Assembly: GCF_900113965.1 (NCBI RefSeq)
Contig: NZ_FORI01000003.1
Span: forward strand, 124,001 to 188,000
Source of the DNA: Treponema bryantii
Lineage (GTDB): Bacteria > Spirochaetota > Spirochaetia > Treponematales > Treponemataceae
DNA length: 64,000 nucleotides
Direction: 5' to 3'
Shown here: positions 27,050 through 35,931 of the stretch, piece after piece
Layout: every line of letters starts with the position of its first letter
Numbering within the stretch: position 1 is the first letter of the stretch
Made by a program: the position numbers and the translations under genes
The notes under the pieces: generated by a model
Told to the model about the DNA's origin: nothing
Seen by the model: only the letters and a program-made list of their open reading frames with translations
The model's database searches: none

Positions 27050-27364
27050 TTATGCAAGTGTAATCGATTCAACACGTACTTTTGTGTACTGCTGTCTGTG
27101 ACCGATTAAGCGATGATAGTCTTTCTTTGACTTGTACTTGAGAACGAGAACTTTCTTATCTCTGAAAGAATCTTCTACAACTACAGTTACCTTTGCACCC
27201 TTTACATAAGGAGTTCCAACACTGATTTTGTCTCCGTCGCTTACGAGAAGTACAGTATCAATGTCAATTTTTGAACCTTTTTCAGCATCAAGCTTATCTA
27301 CTGTAAGGACAACGTCTTTCTCTGCCTTGTACTGTTTGCCCTTAAATTCAATAGTTGCGTACAT
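27050..27364 (-). CDS. rplU: 50S ribosomal protein L21
   Basis: 104-residue bL21. [20 protein letters not shown] and the basic [20 protein letters not shown] segment near the end are characteristic. First gene of the rplU-rpmA-obg-nadD-yqeK-LCP-rsfS block, transcribed from the promoter at 27520-27548 with a leader of about 150 nt. Confidence 0.98.
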   Translation of the reverse strand: MYATIEFKGKQYKAEKDVVLTVDKLDAEKGSKIDIDTVLLVSDGDKISVGTPYVKGAKVTVVVEDSFRDKKVLVLKYKSKKDYHRLIGHRQQYTKVRVESITLA

Positions 27365-27513
27365 ATAATACCTCTATTAAAATAATTCAATTTATACGCC
27401 CGATGCAGTGGAACAAGGAAACAGAATCCAATCTGCAAAAGACTGGTAAGAAGACCGGTCGGCTAACGTAAAACGGGGATTAGACGCCACCACACCTAAA
27501 GTCTAAATACGTA
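27365..27513 (-). promoter_or_regulatory. Long 5' leader of rplU (possible L21 leader RNA)
   Basis: About 150 nt separate the predicted transcription start from the rplU ATG. The segment has local complementarity (GACCGGTC palindrome, and paired GACTGGTAAGA/TCTTCTTACCAG-like stretches), as in ribosomal-protein autoregulatory leaders. I cannot match it to a specific Rfam model by eye. Confidence 0.5.
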
Positions 27514-27519
27514 TCAAAG

Positions 27520-27548
27520 AATATATCAGAAAGAATAATTTTTTGCAA
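27520..27548 (-). promoter_or_regulatory. Promoter of the rplU-rpmA-obg block
   Basis: On the minus strand TTGCAA (27543-27548) and TATATT (27520-27525) stand 17 bp apart, just after the stop codon of the LacI-type regulator gene at 27577. Confidence 0.7.
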
Positions 27549-27576
27549 TAGCACAACCTGCTTTTGAAAGCGTCTT

Positions 27577-28662
27577 TTATGTTGAACTTCTGAAAATCGG
27601 AGTTGTATTCACATATACTCTGATAAATGGTTTTTCCGGTTTTACCATTCTTTCCATCAGCATATCCGCTGCCATTCTTCCTATTTCCTTACCGGGAATT
27701 TTGATTGTTGTAAGAGGAGGCTCAACTACCTCTGATTGAAGAATTCCGTCAAAACCCGCAATTTTAATATCAGCCGGAACAGACAGCTTTAAGTTCTTTA
27801 CAGCCTTAAGAAGATTTATTGCAATAAAGTCATTGGCGCAGACAAAAGCATCAGGTCTGTATGGCATTGACTGTATCCGGTTCATAAACCACTCTACACT
27901 GCCATAAGCTTCTGAGTCATCATCTAAAATACAGATTTTCTTTTCAAGAGGCAATTCATACTTATTTAAGGCTCGGGTAAAGCCCATATAGCGTTCATGG
28001 AAACTGTTACAGTGATTTATATCTCCAACAAAGCCAAGTTTTTCTGCTCCCTTAGAAATAAGATGCGATGTAAGATTAATTGTACTTGCTATGTTTTCCA
28101 TAGAAATAAAATCAAAATTCAAAAGGCTCATGTCTGCTTCTGCAAATGCATCTACCGCCAGCAGAGGCAATCCAAGACCGCTCAACATTTCAAGATACTT
28201 TTTATCAAATATTTCTATAGTAATGATTCCTGCAGTCTGATCTAGTACAAGATGTTTTGGAAGGCGGCCTTCTTCAAACTCACTTTCCTTTATCTCATAC
28301 ATCATAAGAGTTACACCGGCACGACTGAGTCGTTCCGTAAAAGCAGGAAGAAAAAGAGAGCCGAAATGATAATCGTTTGGAATTCGTTTGGTAAGCAGCG
28401 CTACATTTTTTCCGGAATAAGCAGACATAGATGCATTTGCAGGACCTGCATTCTGAAGTAGCTGTGAAGTTGCTTTATCTTCCGCACCTGTATTCTTATC
28501 TATATTGAACTGCATATAGCCGAGTTCTTCTGCCTTACGAAGAACAAGCTGCTTTGTATTTTCCGGAACAGTGCCCCTTTCATTAAAAACCTTGGAAACT
28601 GTATTTCGGGAAAGTCCGCAGGCATCTGCAAGTTCCTGCATTGTAATACGTTTTATTGCCAT
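27577..28662 (-). CDS. LacI-family transcriptional regulator of the fructan operon
   Basis: 361 residues: N-terminal LacI helix-turn-helix (about 3-52, MQELADACGLSRNTVSKVF) and a C-terminal periplasmic-binding-type sensor domain (about 80-355). Divergent from the ABC transporter/GH32 operon, so it most likely controls it and itself, with a fructan-derived sugar or sugar phosphate as signal; that is inferred from position. The 274-bp gap holds several TTTAC...GTAAA palindromes. Its own promoter may be TTGTAA-17-TAAAGT in that gap. Confidence 0.9.
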   Translation of the reverse strand: MAIKRITMQELADACGLSRNTVSKVFNERGTVPENTKQLVLRKAEELGYMQFNIDKNTGAEDKATSQLLQNAGPANASMSAYSGKNVALLTKRIPNDYHFGSLFLPAFTERLSRAGVTLMMYEIKESEFEEGRLPKHLVLDQTAGIITIEIFDKKYLEMLSGLGLPLLAVDAFAEADMSLLNFDFISMENIASTINLTSHLISKGAEKLGFVGDINHCNSFHERYMGFTRALNKYELPLEKKICILDDDSEAYGSVEWFMNRIQSMPYRPDAFVCANDFIAINLLKAVKNLKLSVPADIKIAGFDGILQSEVVEPPLTTIKIPGKEIGRMAADMLMERMVKPEKPFIRVYVNTTPIFRSST

Positions 28663-28680
28663 TCTTACCTGACCTCTTAT

Positions 28681-28753
28681 TTTTACATTTTGTAACTTCT
28701 CTTTTACTTTACCACAGGTTTACAAAAATTACAACACTTTTACATTATGTAAA
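28681..28753. promoter_or_regulatory. Candidate operator palindromes near the regulator start
   Basis: Two related palindromes, TTTACATTTTGTAAC (28681-28695) and TTTTACATTATGTAAAA (28737-28753), share TTTAC-N5-GTAA. They flank the presumed promoter of the regulator gene and would allow autorepression. They lack the central CG typical of LacI operators. Confidence 0.55.
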
Positions 28754-28841
28754 ACTTTACAGCAATTTTGCATTAATATTGTAAAAACATAGGTAAAATG
28801 TCTTAAAAAAATAATTTTTTGTTTACATATTAAACATTTTT

Positions 28842-28870
28842 ATTGACATATTGTAAATACACCCCTATAC
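28842..28870 (+). promoter_or_regulatory. Promoter of the fructan operon
   Basis: TTGACA (28842-28847) and TATACT (28865-28870) are 17 bp apart. The start codon at 28937 is about 60 nt beyond the expected start point, preceded by AGGAGG. Confidence 0.85.
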
Positions 28871-28892
28871 TTTGATTATAAAAGTGTGCAAT

Positions 28893-28908
28893 TTGTAAAT
28901 TACATGTA
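28893..28908. promoter_or_regulatory. Candidate operator just downstream of the fructan promoter
   Basis: Overlapping palindromes TGTAAATTACA (28893-28903) and TTACATGTAA (28899-28908), about 20 nt after the expected transcription start, a position suited to roadblock repression. Confidence 0.5.
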
Positions 28909-28936
28909 AATCACAAACCTGCACAGGAGGAAAAAA

Positions 28937-29863
28937 ATGAAGGGTCTTGTAAAAAAAGACAAGAAAAAACAACTTAGGGAAAGTTTTCCTTTTTACATTT
29001 TACTTCTACCGGCATTGATAATTGTTTTTCTTATGAATTATCTGCCAATTTACGGCGTCCTGATTGCTTTTCAGGATTTTATGCCTGGCGATAAAATATT
29101 ATCTGATACTACAATCTGGCTTGGTTTTAAAAACTTTACCCGCTTCTTCAAAGACGTTCAATTCTGGCCTCTTATGAAAAACACTTTCCTTCTTTGTATT
29201 GAAGGCTTTGTCATTGGATTTCCTTTACCAATTATAGTAGCTCTCATGCTCAACTCTCTTAAGAACAAAAAGTTTGGAAAATACCTTCAGACAATTTTCA
29301 CCATGCCACACTTCATCTCCCTTGTTGTTCTTGTTGGTATGCTCAACCTCTTTTTTGGCCGCTACGGTTTAATCAACAACATTGCAACAAACATGGGCTT
29401 TGGACGCTATTCATATTTTCTTGAAGAAAAAGCATTCCGTCCTTTATACATTCTTTCAAGTAACTGGCAGGATTTCGGCTGGAGTACAATTATCTATCTC
29501 GCAGCACTTTCAAATGTAGATCCGCAGCAGCATGAAGCAGCCGTACTTGACGGAGCTTCCCGATTCCAGCGAATCATTCATGTTGATTTCCCAGCAATCC
29601 TACCGATCGTTAGCGTAATGCTGATTATGTCAATTGGTGGACTTATGGGGGTAGGTTACGAAAAAGCCCTCCTCATGCAGACAGACGGAAACTTAAGTGT
29701 AAGTGAATTGATAGCAACTTACGTTTATAAAAAAGGTCTTACAGGAATTCCAGATCAGGCTTACGCAACAGCAATCGGTTTATTCAATTCTGTAATCAAT
29801 GTTATTCTTTTGATTATCGCTAATACGACTTCAAAGAAATTCTCAGAAAACTCTTTATGGTAG
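28937..29863 (+). CDS. Sugar ABC transporter permease, LplB family
   Basis: 308-residue inner-membrane permease with about six membrane segments and the EAA loop (EAAVLDGASRFQRI, about 201-214) that contacts the ATPase. LplB/YtcP-type permeases carry oligosaccharides. First gene of the operon; AGGAGG precedes the ATG. The downstream partner permease begins 9 bp after its stop. No ATPase gene is in the operon, so a shared MsmX-type ATPase elsewhere is expected. Confidence 0.93.
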   Translation: MKGLVKKDKKKQLRESFPFYILLLPALIIVFLMNYLPIYGVLIAFQDFMPGDKILSDTTIWLGFKNFTRFFKDVQFWPLMKNTFLLCIEGFVIGFPLPIIVALMLNSLKNKKFGKYLQTIFTMPHFISLVVLVGMLNLFFGRYGLINNIATNMGFGRYSYFLEEKAFRPLYILSSNWQDFGWSTIIYLAALSNVDPQQHEAAVLDGASRFQRIIHVDFPAILPIVSVMLIMSIGGLMGVGYEKALLMQTDGNLSVSELIATYVYKKGLTGIPDQAYATAIGLFNSVINVILLIIANTTSKKFSENSLW

Positions 29864-29872
29864 GAGCTGAAT

Positions 29873-30775
29873 ATGGCAGACAATACATCAAATCTTTATA
29901 AATTCGACAAAGGAAGCAATATCTTCTTTTATACAATAAACACCTTTATTCTTCTGCTTCTTGCATTTATCGTTCTCTACCCTCTTTACTTTATTATTAT
30001 TGCTTCTATATCAGATCCAGATGCAGTCCTTGCAGGAAAAGTATTTTTATATCCTGTAAACATAACACTTTCTGGTTTCAGCAAAATCCTTGAAAAGTCA
30101 GATGTATGGAAGGGATATTTAAACACAATTATTTATACAATTCTTACAGTAGTACTTTCTCTTCTTGTAACAATTCCTGCAGGCTGGGCTCTTAGCCGCA
30201 AGAACCTCATGTTCCGTAAAGCATTTATGGTTTACTTTATCATCCCGATGTTTTTTGGTGGTGGTTTGATTCCGTTTTACAACGTTATGAGTGGTCTTCA
30301 TCTTGTTAATACAGTCTGGGCAATTATTCTGCCTTCTGTTCTTTCTGTATGGAATCTCTTTATGACTAAAACCTTCTTTGAATCCAGTATTCCAAACAGT
30401 CTGATTGAAGCTGCAAAAATTGATGGTGCCGGACACTTCAGAACCTTTATCACTGTTGTCGTTCCACTGGCAAAACCAATTATTGCTGTTATGGCTCTTT
30501 ATTATGCAATCGGCCAGTGGAACAGCTACTTTAATGCAATGATTTTCCTTCAGAATGAAAAGCTTTATCCGCTTCAACTGGTTCTTAAGGAAATCCTCAT
30601 TGCAACTGAAAGTACAGTTGGCGGAAGCGGAGAAACAATTCTTGAACAGTATCGTCTGGCAACTCAGATTAAATATGTTTCGGTAATTGTTTCCAGCATT
30701 CCGGTTTTGATGCTCTACCCGTTTGTTCAAAAATATTTTGAACAGGGAGTAATGATTGGTTCATTAAAAGAATAG
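29873..30775 (+). CDS. Sugar ABC transporter permease, LplC/YtcP family
   Basis: 300-residue partner permease with six predicted membrane segments and the EAA loop (EAAKIDGAGHFRTF, about 182-195). Paired with the LplB-type permease it forms the membrane channel of an oligosaccharide importer. Its start follows GGAGCTGAAT. The binding-protein gene begins 51 bp after its stop. Confidence 0.93.
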   Translation: MADNTSNLYKFDKGSNIFFYTINTFILLLLAFIVLYPLYFIIIASISDPDAVLAGKVFLYPVNITLSGFSKILEKSDVWKGYLNTIIYTILTVVLSLLVTIPAGWALSRKNLMFRKAFMVYFIIPMFFGGGLIPFYNVMSGLHLVNTVWAIILPSVLSVWNLFMTKTFFESSIPNSLIEAAKIDGAGHFRTFITVVVPLAKPIIAVMALYYAIGQWNSYFNAMIFLQNEKLYPLQLVLKEILIATESTVGGSGETILEQYRLATQIKYVSVIVSSIPVLMLYPFVQKYFEQGVMIGSLKE

Positions 30776-30826
30776 AAAGGTAAGGACTTTATGAAATTAA
30801 TTTTGCATATCTACAGGAGGATATAT

Positions 30827-32509
30827 ATGATTAAAAAATCTATGATTATTTCACTGGTAGCCGCTGCTGTATTAACAACTGTTGGCTGCAGTAAGGGAAC
30901 ATCAGCTGCAAAAAGTTCTGGTGTTGACAAACTGGTTTCTGAATATGGTTTTCAGTGGCAAGATACTTCAAAACCAATTCTGAATAAAAAAGGCGCTGAA
31001 GAATTATCATTTAATATTTATTCTTCAAAAAATGCGTCTGCCCTGGACTACAACGACATGCTTGTAATGCAGAATTTATTTGAAAGTACAGGTGTTAATG
31101 TAAACTGGGAAAATGTTTCCGAATCTGTTTACACTCAGCAGAAAAATCTTATTTTTGGCGATGCAAACAACAGACCCGATGCAATCTACCATGCCGGTAT
31201 GAGTGCCGGAGAAATTATTAAATATGCAAAACGAAAGGTTCTTGTTCCTATAAGTGATTATCTTGAATACATGCCTAATTTTAAGGCAATTCTTGATTCA
31301 AGACCTGATATTAAAAATCAGCTTATAAATGTAGAAGACGGAAAAATCTATTCCCTTCCACGAATTGAAGAGATGGGACTTTTGCAGAATCCAAATCTTT
31401 TATTCCTTAATAAAGCATGGACAGTTAAGGCTATAAAAGATGGCGCTCTTAAAGGTGTAAAAGAAGCTGATGTAAAAGACGGCCTTACACTCAATGCCTC
31501 TCAGATGGAAGCCCTGCTCACCTACTTCAAAAATAATGATATGAACGGCAACGGCAAAACTGACGATGAACGTCCATTGAATTTTGTTTATAACAACTGG
31601 CAGGGAAATCAGTGCGACCTTTATGGAATGTTCGGTTTGAATGATAACCTTGAACACCGCATTATTGTTGACGGAAAAGTTACTTACACTGTAATGGATG
31701 AACGCTTTAAGCAGGCAACAAACTTTATTGCAGACTGGGTAAGCAGAGGTCTTATTGATAAAGTTTCTTTTGAACAGTCTCAGGATAACTTTCTTGCAAA
31801 CGGAAAAGGTCTTGAAACCTACGGTGCCTTCTACTGGTGGGAAAGTGAAACTGTTGTTTCAAAACCTGAAAATTACATCACAATGAATCCGCTTGTAGGA
31901 CCTGACGGAGCACAGACAGTTTGTGTTTCTAATAATCCGGAAACAGGCATTGGTGAAGTCATCATTTTCTCAACCTGTCCGAATGTAGAAGTTCTTCTTG
32001 CTTACTTTGACCGCTATTACGATCCAGAAATTTCAGCACAGATAAACTACGGCCCTATTGGAATCGTTTATGAAGAAGAAAGAGATGAAAAAGGAATGCT
32101 TGTTCAAAAGCCAATTCCTGCCGGCATGACATCTGATGAACTTAGACTTCAGAATGCACCTTTTGGAATCATCTATCTTTCTGATTATGCCTGGAACAAT
32201 GTTGTAAATATGGAACCTCGCGCAAAGCTCAGACTTGACCGTCTTCAGAAGCACGCAAAGCCTTTTATTCCGGATGGAGTAAAACCATGCGCCAACCTTC
32301 AGTTCAACATGGAAGAGCTGAACGTTCTGGGAACTTATGAAACAAACCTTAACGACTACATCAGAACAAACCTCATCAAATGGCTTATGAAAGGTGGAGT
32401 TTCTGATGATGAATGGAACAAGTTCCAGAAGGAAATAACCGGCAAGGTATATCTGAATGATGTTCAAAAGGTATATCAGGCTGCCTATGACAGATTTGTA
32501 AAAATGTAA
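30827..32509 (+). CDS. Extracellular solute-binding lipoprotein of the fructan importer
   Basis: 560-residue family-1-type binding protein (LplA-like). I chose ATG at 30827 because AGGAGG sits 6 nt before it; the ATG at 30791 has no good site. The signal peptide ends in lipobox LTTVGC. It should deliver fructo-oligosaccharides or sucrose to the two permeases; the sugar is inferred from the GH32 and fructokinase genes downstream. The size (over 500 residues) is typical of binding proteins paired with LplB/LplC permeases. Confidence 0.9.
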   Translation: MIKKSMIISLVAAAVLTTVGCSKGTSAAKSSGVDKLVSEYGFQWQDTSKPILNKKGAEELSFNIYSSKNASALDYNDMLVMQNLFESTGVNVNWENVSESVYTQQKNLIFGDANNRPDAIYHAGMSAGEIIKYAKRKVLVPISDYLEYMPNFKAILDSRPDIKNQLINVEDGKIYSLPRIEEMGLLQNPNLLFLNKAWTVKAIKDGALKGVKEADVKDGLTLNASQMEALLTYFKNNDMNGNGKTDDERPLNFVYNNWQGNQCDLYGMFGLNDNLEHRIIVDGKVTYTVMDERFKQATNFIADWVSRGLIDKVSFEQSQDNFLANGKGLETYGAFYWWESETVVSKPENYITMNPLVGPDGAQTVCVSNNPETGIGEVIIFSTCPNVEVLLAYFDRYYDPEISAQINYGPIGIVYEEERDEKGMLVQKPIPAGMTSDELRLQNAPFGIIYLSDYAWNNVVNMEPRAKLRLDRLQKHAKPFIPDGVKPCANLQFNMEELNVLGTYETNLNDYIRTNLIKWLMKGGVSDDEWNKFQKEITGKVYLNDVQKVYQAAYDRFVKM

Positions 32510-32524
32510 AAAGGAGTTTTAAAA

Positions 32525-34357
32525 ATGAAAAAGGAAATTAAAGGCCTTTGTGCCTCATTAATGATTACAGGTGCAGCATTAAGTCTCGCTGCCTGCAAAA
32601 AAACAAATACAGCTCCGGTAATTAATGGAGCTAAAGACAACGTAGTAAAGGCTGGAATAGAGTTTGATGCCATGGAAGGAATTACTGCTTCTGATAAGGA
32701 AGACGGAAATCTCACTTCTAAAATCATGATTGAATCTACTCCAAAACTCTCTTTTAAGAACGGAAAAACTACAGCTGAAAACGCCGGCTCTTATGAACTT
32801 GTTTACTCAGTTACAGACAGCGATGGAAACACAGTAGAAGCTTACTCTACCCTAACTGTAGGCAAGAAAACTGGTGATGCAGTAGTTTACAAGGCTTTTG
32901 ATTTTGGTAAGGCTTTGAAAGTTGATTCTCAGGGCTGGAATGCAAAAATCTCTGATGCCGCAGGTGCACAGGCAAGCCTTTCCAAGGGTGCTTATGTATT
33001 CGATATTAATAATCCTGGAAACGGAGATGGAGACATTCAGCTAGTAAAATCTGGAATTGAACTTAAGGCTGCAGATTACAGAGTTCGCATCTGGGCTAAA
33101 TCTACAAAAGACACTTATGCTCACATCCTTGCAAGAAATGAAAAGGCCGCAGGCTGGGAAACTTTTGGCGGAGCATTCAACGTTCGAATCGGTAAAGAAG
33201 TTTCTCCTCTTGAACTGAACTTTACCGGTGTAAAAAACGGAAAGGCAGAACTCCTTTTTAATCTTGGAAAAATCACACCAAATCCAGAGAACGCAAAGGA
33301 CACAACTCCGGAAAACTTTACCGTAACAATCGACAAAATCGAGTTCTACGAAATCTCCGGCGAAGAAACAAAAAAGCCTCTCTTTACAAATGACTTTTCA
33401 TCTTCTAAAGCAGATTCAATTTCTGTAAGCGCAGGAGACGGAGCTGACGCAAAAGCTTCTGTTGAAAATAAAGCCGGTCGTTTTGCAATTGCAAAATATC
33501 CTGCAGACGGCGGAGTATGGAGCATTAAGGCAGACACTATTCTTGCAAAAACAAAAATTGAAAACGGCAAGAAATACTATTACTCTCTCAAGGCAAAATC
33601 AGAAAAGGCTCAAAGCGGAGAATGTCTTGTAGAAAGTGCTTCTAAATATGACGCCTGCCGTGTTAATTTTGCAGGACTCAATCTTAAGGCAAACGAAGAA
33701 ACTATTGTAAGCGGCGTATTTACTGCGGACAAAGATGTTGAAGATCCTGTAATCCGCTTCCAGATTGGAAATCCATCAGACGGAGTTTCTGCAAACACAA
33801 TCACAATTGATGATGTAGAATTCGGTCTTCTGGAAGGTGACAAAGAAATCACAAAAACAATTTACGCATTCAATCCTTATAAGCGTAGCGCGGCTGGTGA
33901 AAAGAATTCGGACAATGCCTGGGAAACTTTCAACGGAACTGATGAAGACAATGACCGTGGTGTCGGTACTATCTGGAATGAAAACGGCAGTCTCTTCTAT
34001 AGAATTGACCAGGGAGGAATTACAGACTGGCACAACAAGTTGATTTACGGTTACGGTCAGAGTCCTCTTGTACTGGAATCAGACAGCTATTACACAGTTG
34101 AAATTAAGGCAAAGGCAGACAAGAACGTATCCTGCGGTTTCTTCCTTAATCCTCTTGGCAGCTGGGATCCACGAATTGCAGAGCGCATCGACTTTACTCC
34201 ACAAGAGCAGACTTTCACTTTCACTACAAAAGATACATTTGTAACTGATATGAACTTTGAAATGCTTTTCCAGTTTGGTTCAGAGCAAACTGCAAATCTT
34301 GGCGAAGTTACAGTTGAAATCACTGATATGAAAATCTATCAGATGAAAACAATGTAA
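32525..34357 (+). CDS. Carbohydrate-binding lipoprotein, function unknown
   Basis: 610-residue predicted lipoprotein with lipobox LSLAAC. After the signal comes an Ig-like DUF5011/HYR-type domain (about 28-115, with EGITASDKEDGNLTSKI). Three beta-sandwich segments follow (about 120-270, 285-440, 450-605), each resembling CBM4/9-type modules (ending like VTIDKIEFYEI, ITIDDVEFGLL, VEITDMKIYQM). No catalytic residues are recognised. Between the binding protein and GH32 genes, it probably captures fructan on the cell surface; that is inference. Start with AAGGAG upstream, 16 bp after the binding-protein stop. Confidence 0.78.
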   Translation: MKKEIKGLCASLMITGAALSLAACKKTNTAPVINGAKDNVVKAGIEFDAMEGITASDKEDGNLTSKIMIESTPKLSFKNGKTTAENAGSYELVYSVTDSDGNTVEAYSTLTVGKKTGDAVVYKAFDFGKALKVDSQGWNAKISDAAGAQASLSKGAYVFDINNPGNGDGDIQLVKSGIELKAADYRVRIWAKSTKDTYAHILARNEKAAGWETFGGAFNVRIGKEVSPLELNFTGVKNGKAELLFNLGKITPNPENAKDTTPENFTVTIDKIEFYEISGEETKKPLFTNDFSSSKADSISVSAGDGADAKASVENKAGRFAIAKYPADGGVWSIKADTILAKTKIENGKKYYYSLKAKSEKAQSGECLVESASKYDACRVNFAGLNLKANEETIVSGVFTADKDVEDPVIRFQIGNPSDGVSANTITIDDVEFGLLEGDKEITKTIYAFNPYKRSAAGEKNSDNAWETFNGTDEDNDRGVGTIWNENGSLFYRIDQGGITDWHNKLIYGYGQSPLVLESDSYYTVEIKAKADKNVSCGFFLNPLGSWDPRIAERIDFTPQEQTFTFTTKDTFVTDMNFEMLFQFGSEQTANLGEVTVEITDMKIYQMKTM

Positions 34358-34394
34358 TTCAAAAGAATAAATTAAAATCACTTTGGAGGCAAAA

Positions 34395-35873
34395 ATGAAA
34401 ATCAGAAATATGATTTACTGCTGTTTAATCTCAATGGTACTTTTTTCAGGCTGCACTAAAAAGGAAAATAAATTCGAAGGTCTAAAGACACCTGGTGCAA
34501 AAGAAAATGCCATCCAATACAACAGCTTCTTTTTGCCGGAAAAAGATGGAAATGTCCAGCCTTATGTGGGAGATACAATGCCTTACTATGAGGACGGCAC
34601 TTATTACATCTATTATCTTAAAGACGGCGGAGATTCTTACAATCATTCTGTTTATCTTGCCACCACAAGTGATTTCCTTTCCTACAAAGAATTTCCAGAG
34701 CCTGTTCTTGAGGCTTCCAGAAATGGCGGCCAGGATTCATGGATTGGAACAGGTTCTCTTGTAAAAGTAAATAATAAATATCTTTTCTTTTATACCGGCC
34801 ACGCAGATTCTTCTGTATCCGGTTATAAAGAAAAGATTATGATTGCCGAGGGTGACACTCCTTTTTCATTTACAAAAAAGGCTGGCTGGAGCATTACTCC
34901 CCCTTCTGAATTAAATCAGAAAAATGACTTCAGAGATCCTCAGGCTTATTATGATGAAAAAGACAATAAAATAATTCTTACAGTTACTGCATCAAAAAAC
35001 AATGCAGCAAGAATCCTGAAATATTCACTATCCACAGATCTCACAGAAATAAATTACGAAGGAATTATTTTCACAGATCCTTCTTACAAATTCTGGAATC
35101 TTGAATGCAGCGACACTTTTAAGATTGGTAACAAATATTACCTCACCTACTCTGCTCAGGACGATACTTTGTGGTATGCAGTTTCTGACACAGCTTATGG
35201 GCCTTACAGCAATGCAAAACGTCTGGAAGGAAAACTCTTTTATGCTGCAAAACACGTGGATGACGGTGAAAATTATTACATGGTCGGCTGGCTTCGCCGC
35301 TCTGAATCTCCTTCTTCTACACAGGAAGTTTCTGCGTGGGCGGGAAATCTTGCCGTACAAAAAATCCTCCAGAAAGAAAATGGAGAATTACTTCTCGCAC
35401 CAGTAGAAACAATTGTTCAGCAGTTTACTCATAAACAAAAGCTTCTGGGCAAAAAAAATACAACAGTTGGAGCCGGAGCCTTATATTCATATCAGCCGAT
35501 GTTTGACTGCTATGAGAGTTTTTGCCTGACTGGAAATTTTAATTTTTCTGCAGGCGGCTCATTTGGACTTAGTTTTGATTATAACGGAAGGCAGAATAAA
35601 AATAAGATGATTTCTATTTCGCCTTCTGAAAATAAAATACAGCTTCTGTTTAATGAAGGTACAACTTTAATTGCAGAATCAGAAGTAAACTTACAGAAAG
35701 GCAAAGATTACAGTTTTACCTACATTCAGGAAGGCTCAGTGGGAATCTTTTATATAAAGGGAGAAGCGGCTCTTAGTGTAAGACTTTATGGAGTCAGCGG
35801 AAACAAAATCAGTTTATTTGCAGAAAATAATGCAGTTGCTTTTACTTCTTTAGAGCAGCGCATAAAAAAATAA
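34395..35873 (+). CDS. GH32 family lipoprotein (fructan/sucrose hydrolase)
   Basis: 492-residue predicted lipoprotein (lipobox LFSGC) with the five-bladed GH32 propeller. Catalytic positions are visible: nucleophile D60 in VGDTMPYYEDG (a variant of the usual WMNDPNG), stabiliser D181 in FRDP and acid/base E237 in LECSD. A C-terminal beta-sandwich follows (about 350-490). It should cut fructan (levan or inulin) outside the cytoplasm, on the surface or in the periplasm. Its N-terminal motif differs from the cytoplasmic GH32 encoded next, so the two have different subfamily origins. Start ATG at 34395 after GGAGG; the TTG at 34383 is rejected. Confidence 0.85.
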   Translation: MKIRNMIYCCLISMVLFSGCTKKENKFEGLKTPGAKENAIQYNSFFLPEKDGNVQPYVGDTMPYYEDGTYYIYYLKDGGDSYNHSVYLATTSDFLSYKEFPEPVLEASRNGGQDSWIGTGSLVKVNNKYLFFYTGHADSSVSGYKEKIMIAEGDTPFSFTKKAGWSITPPSELNQKNDFRDPQAYYDEKDNKIILTVTASKNNAARILKYSLSTDLTEINYEGIIFTDPSYKFWNLECSDTFKIGNKYYLTYSAQDDTLWYAVSDTAYGPYSNAKRLEGKLFYAAKHVDDGENYYMVGWLRRSESPSSTQEVSAWAGNLAVQKILQKENGELLLAPVETIVQQFTHKQKLLGKKNTTVGAGALYSYQPMFDCYESFCLTGNFNFSAGGSFGLSFDYNGRQNKNKMISISPSENKIQLLFNEGTTLIAESEVNLQKGKDYSFTYIQEGSVGIFYIKGEAALSVRLYGVSGNKISLFAENNAVAFTSLEQRIKK

Positions 35874-35931
35874 TAATTTACAGAATTACTTCAAGAATTA
35901 CAAACAGAAGATTTTTAAGAGGCAGATTTTT

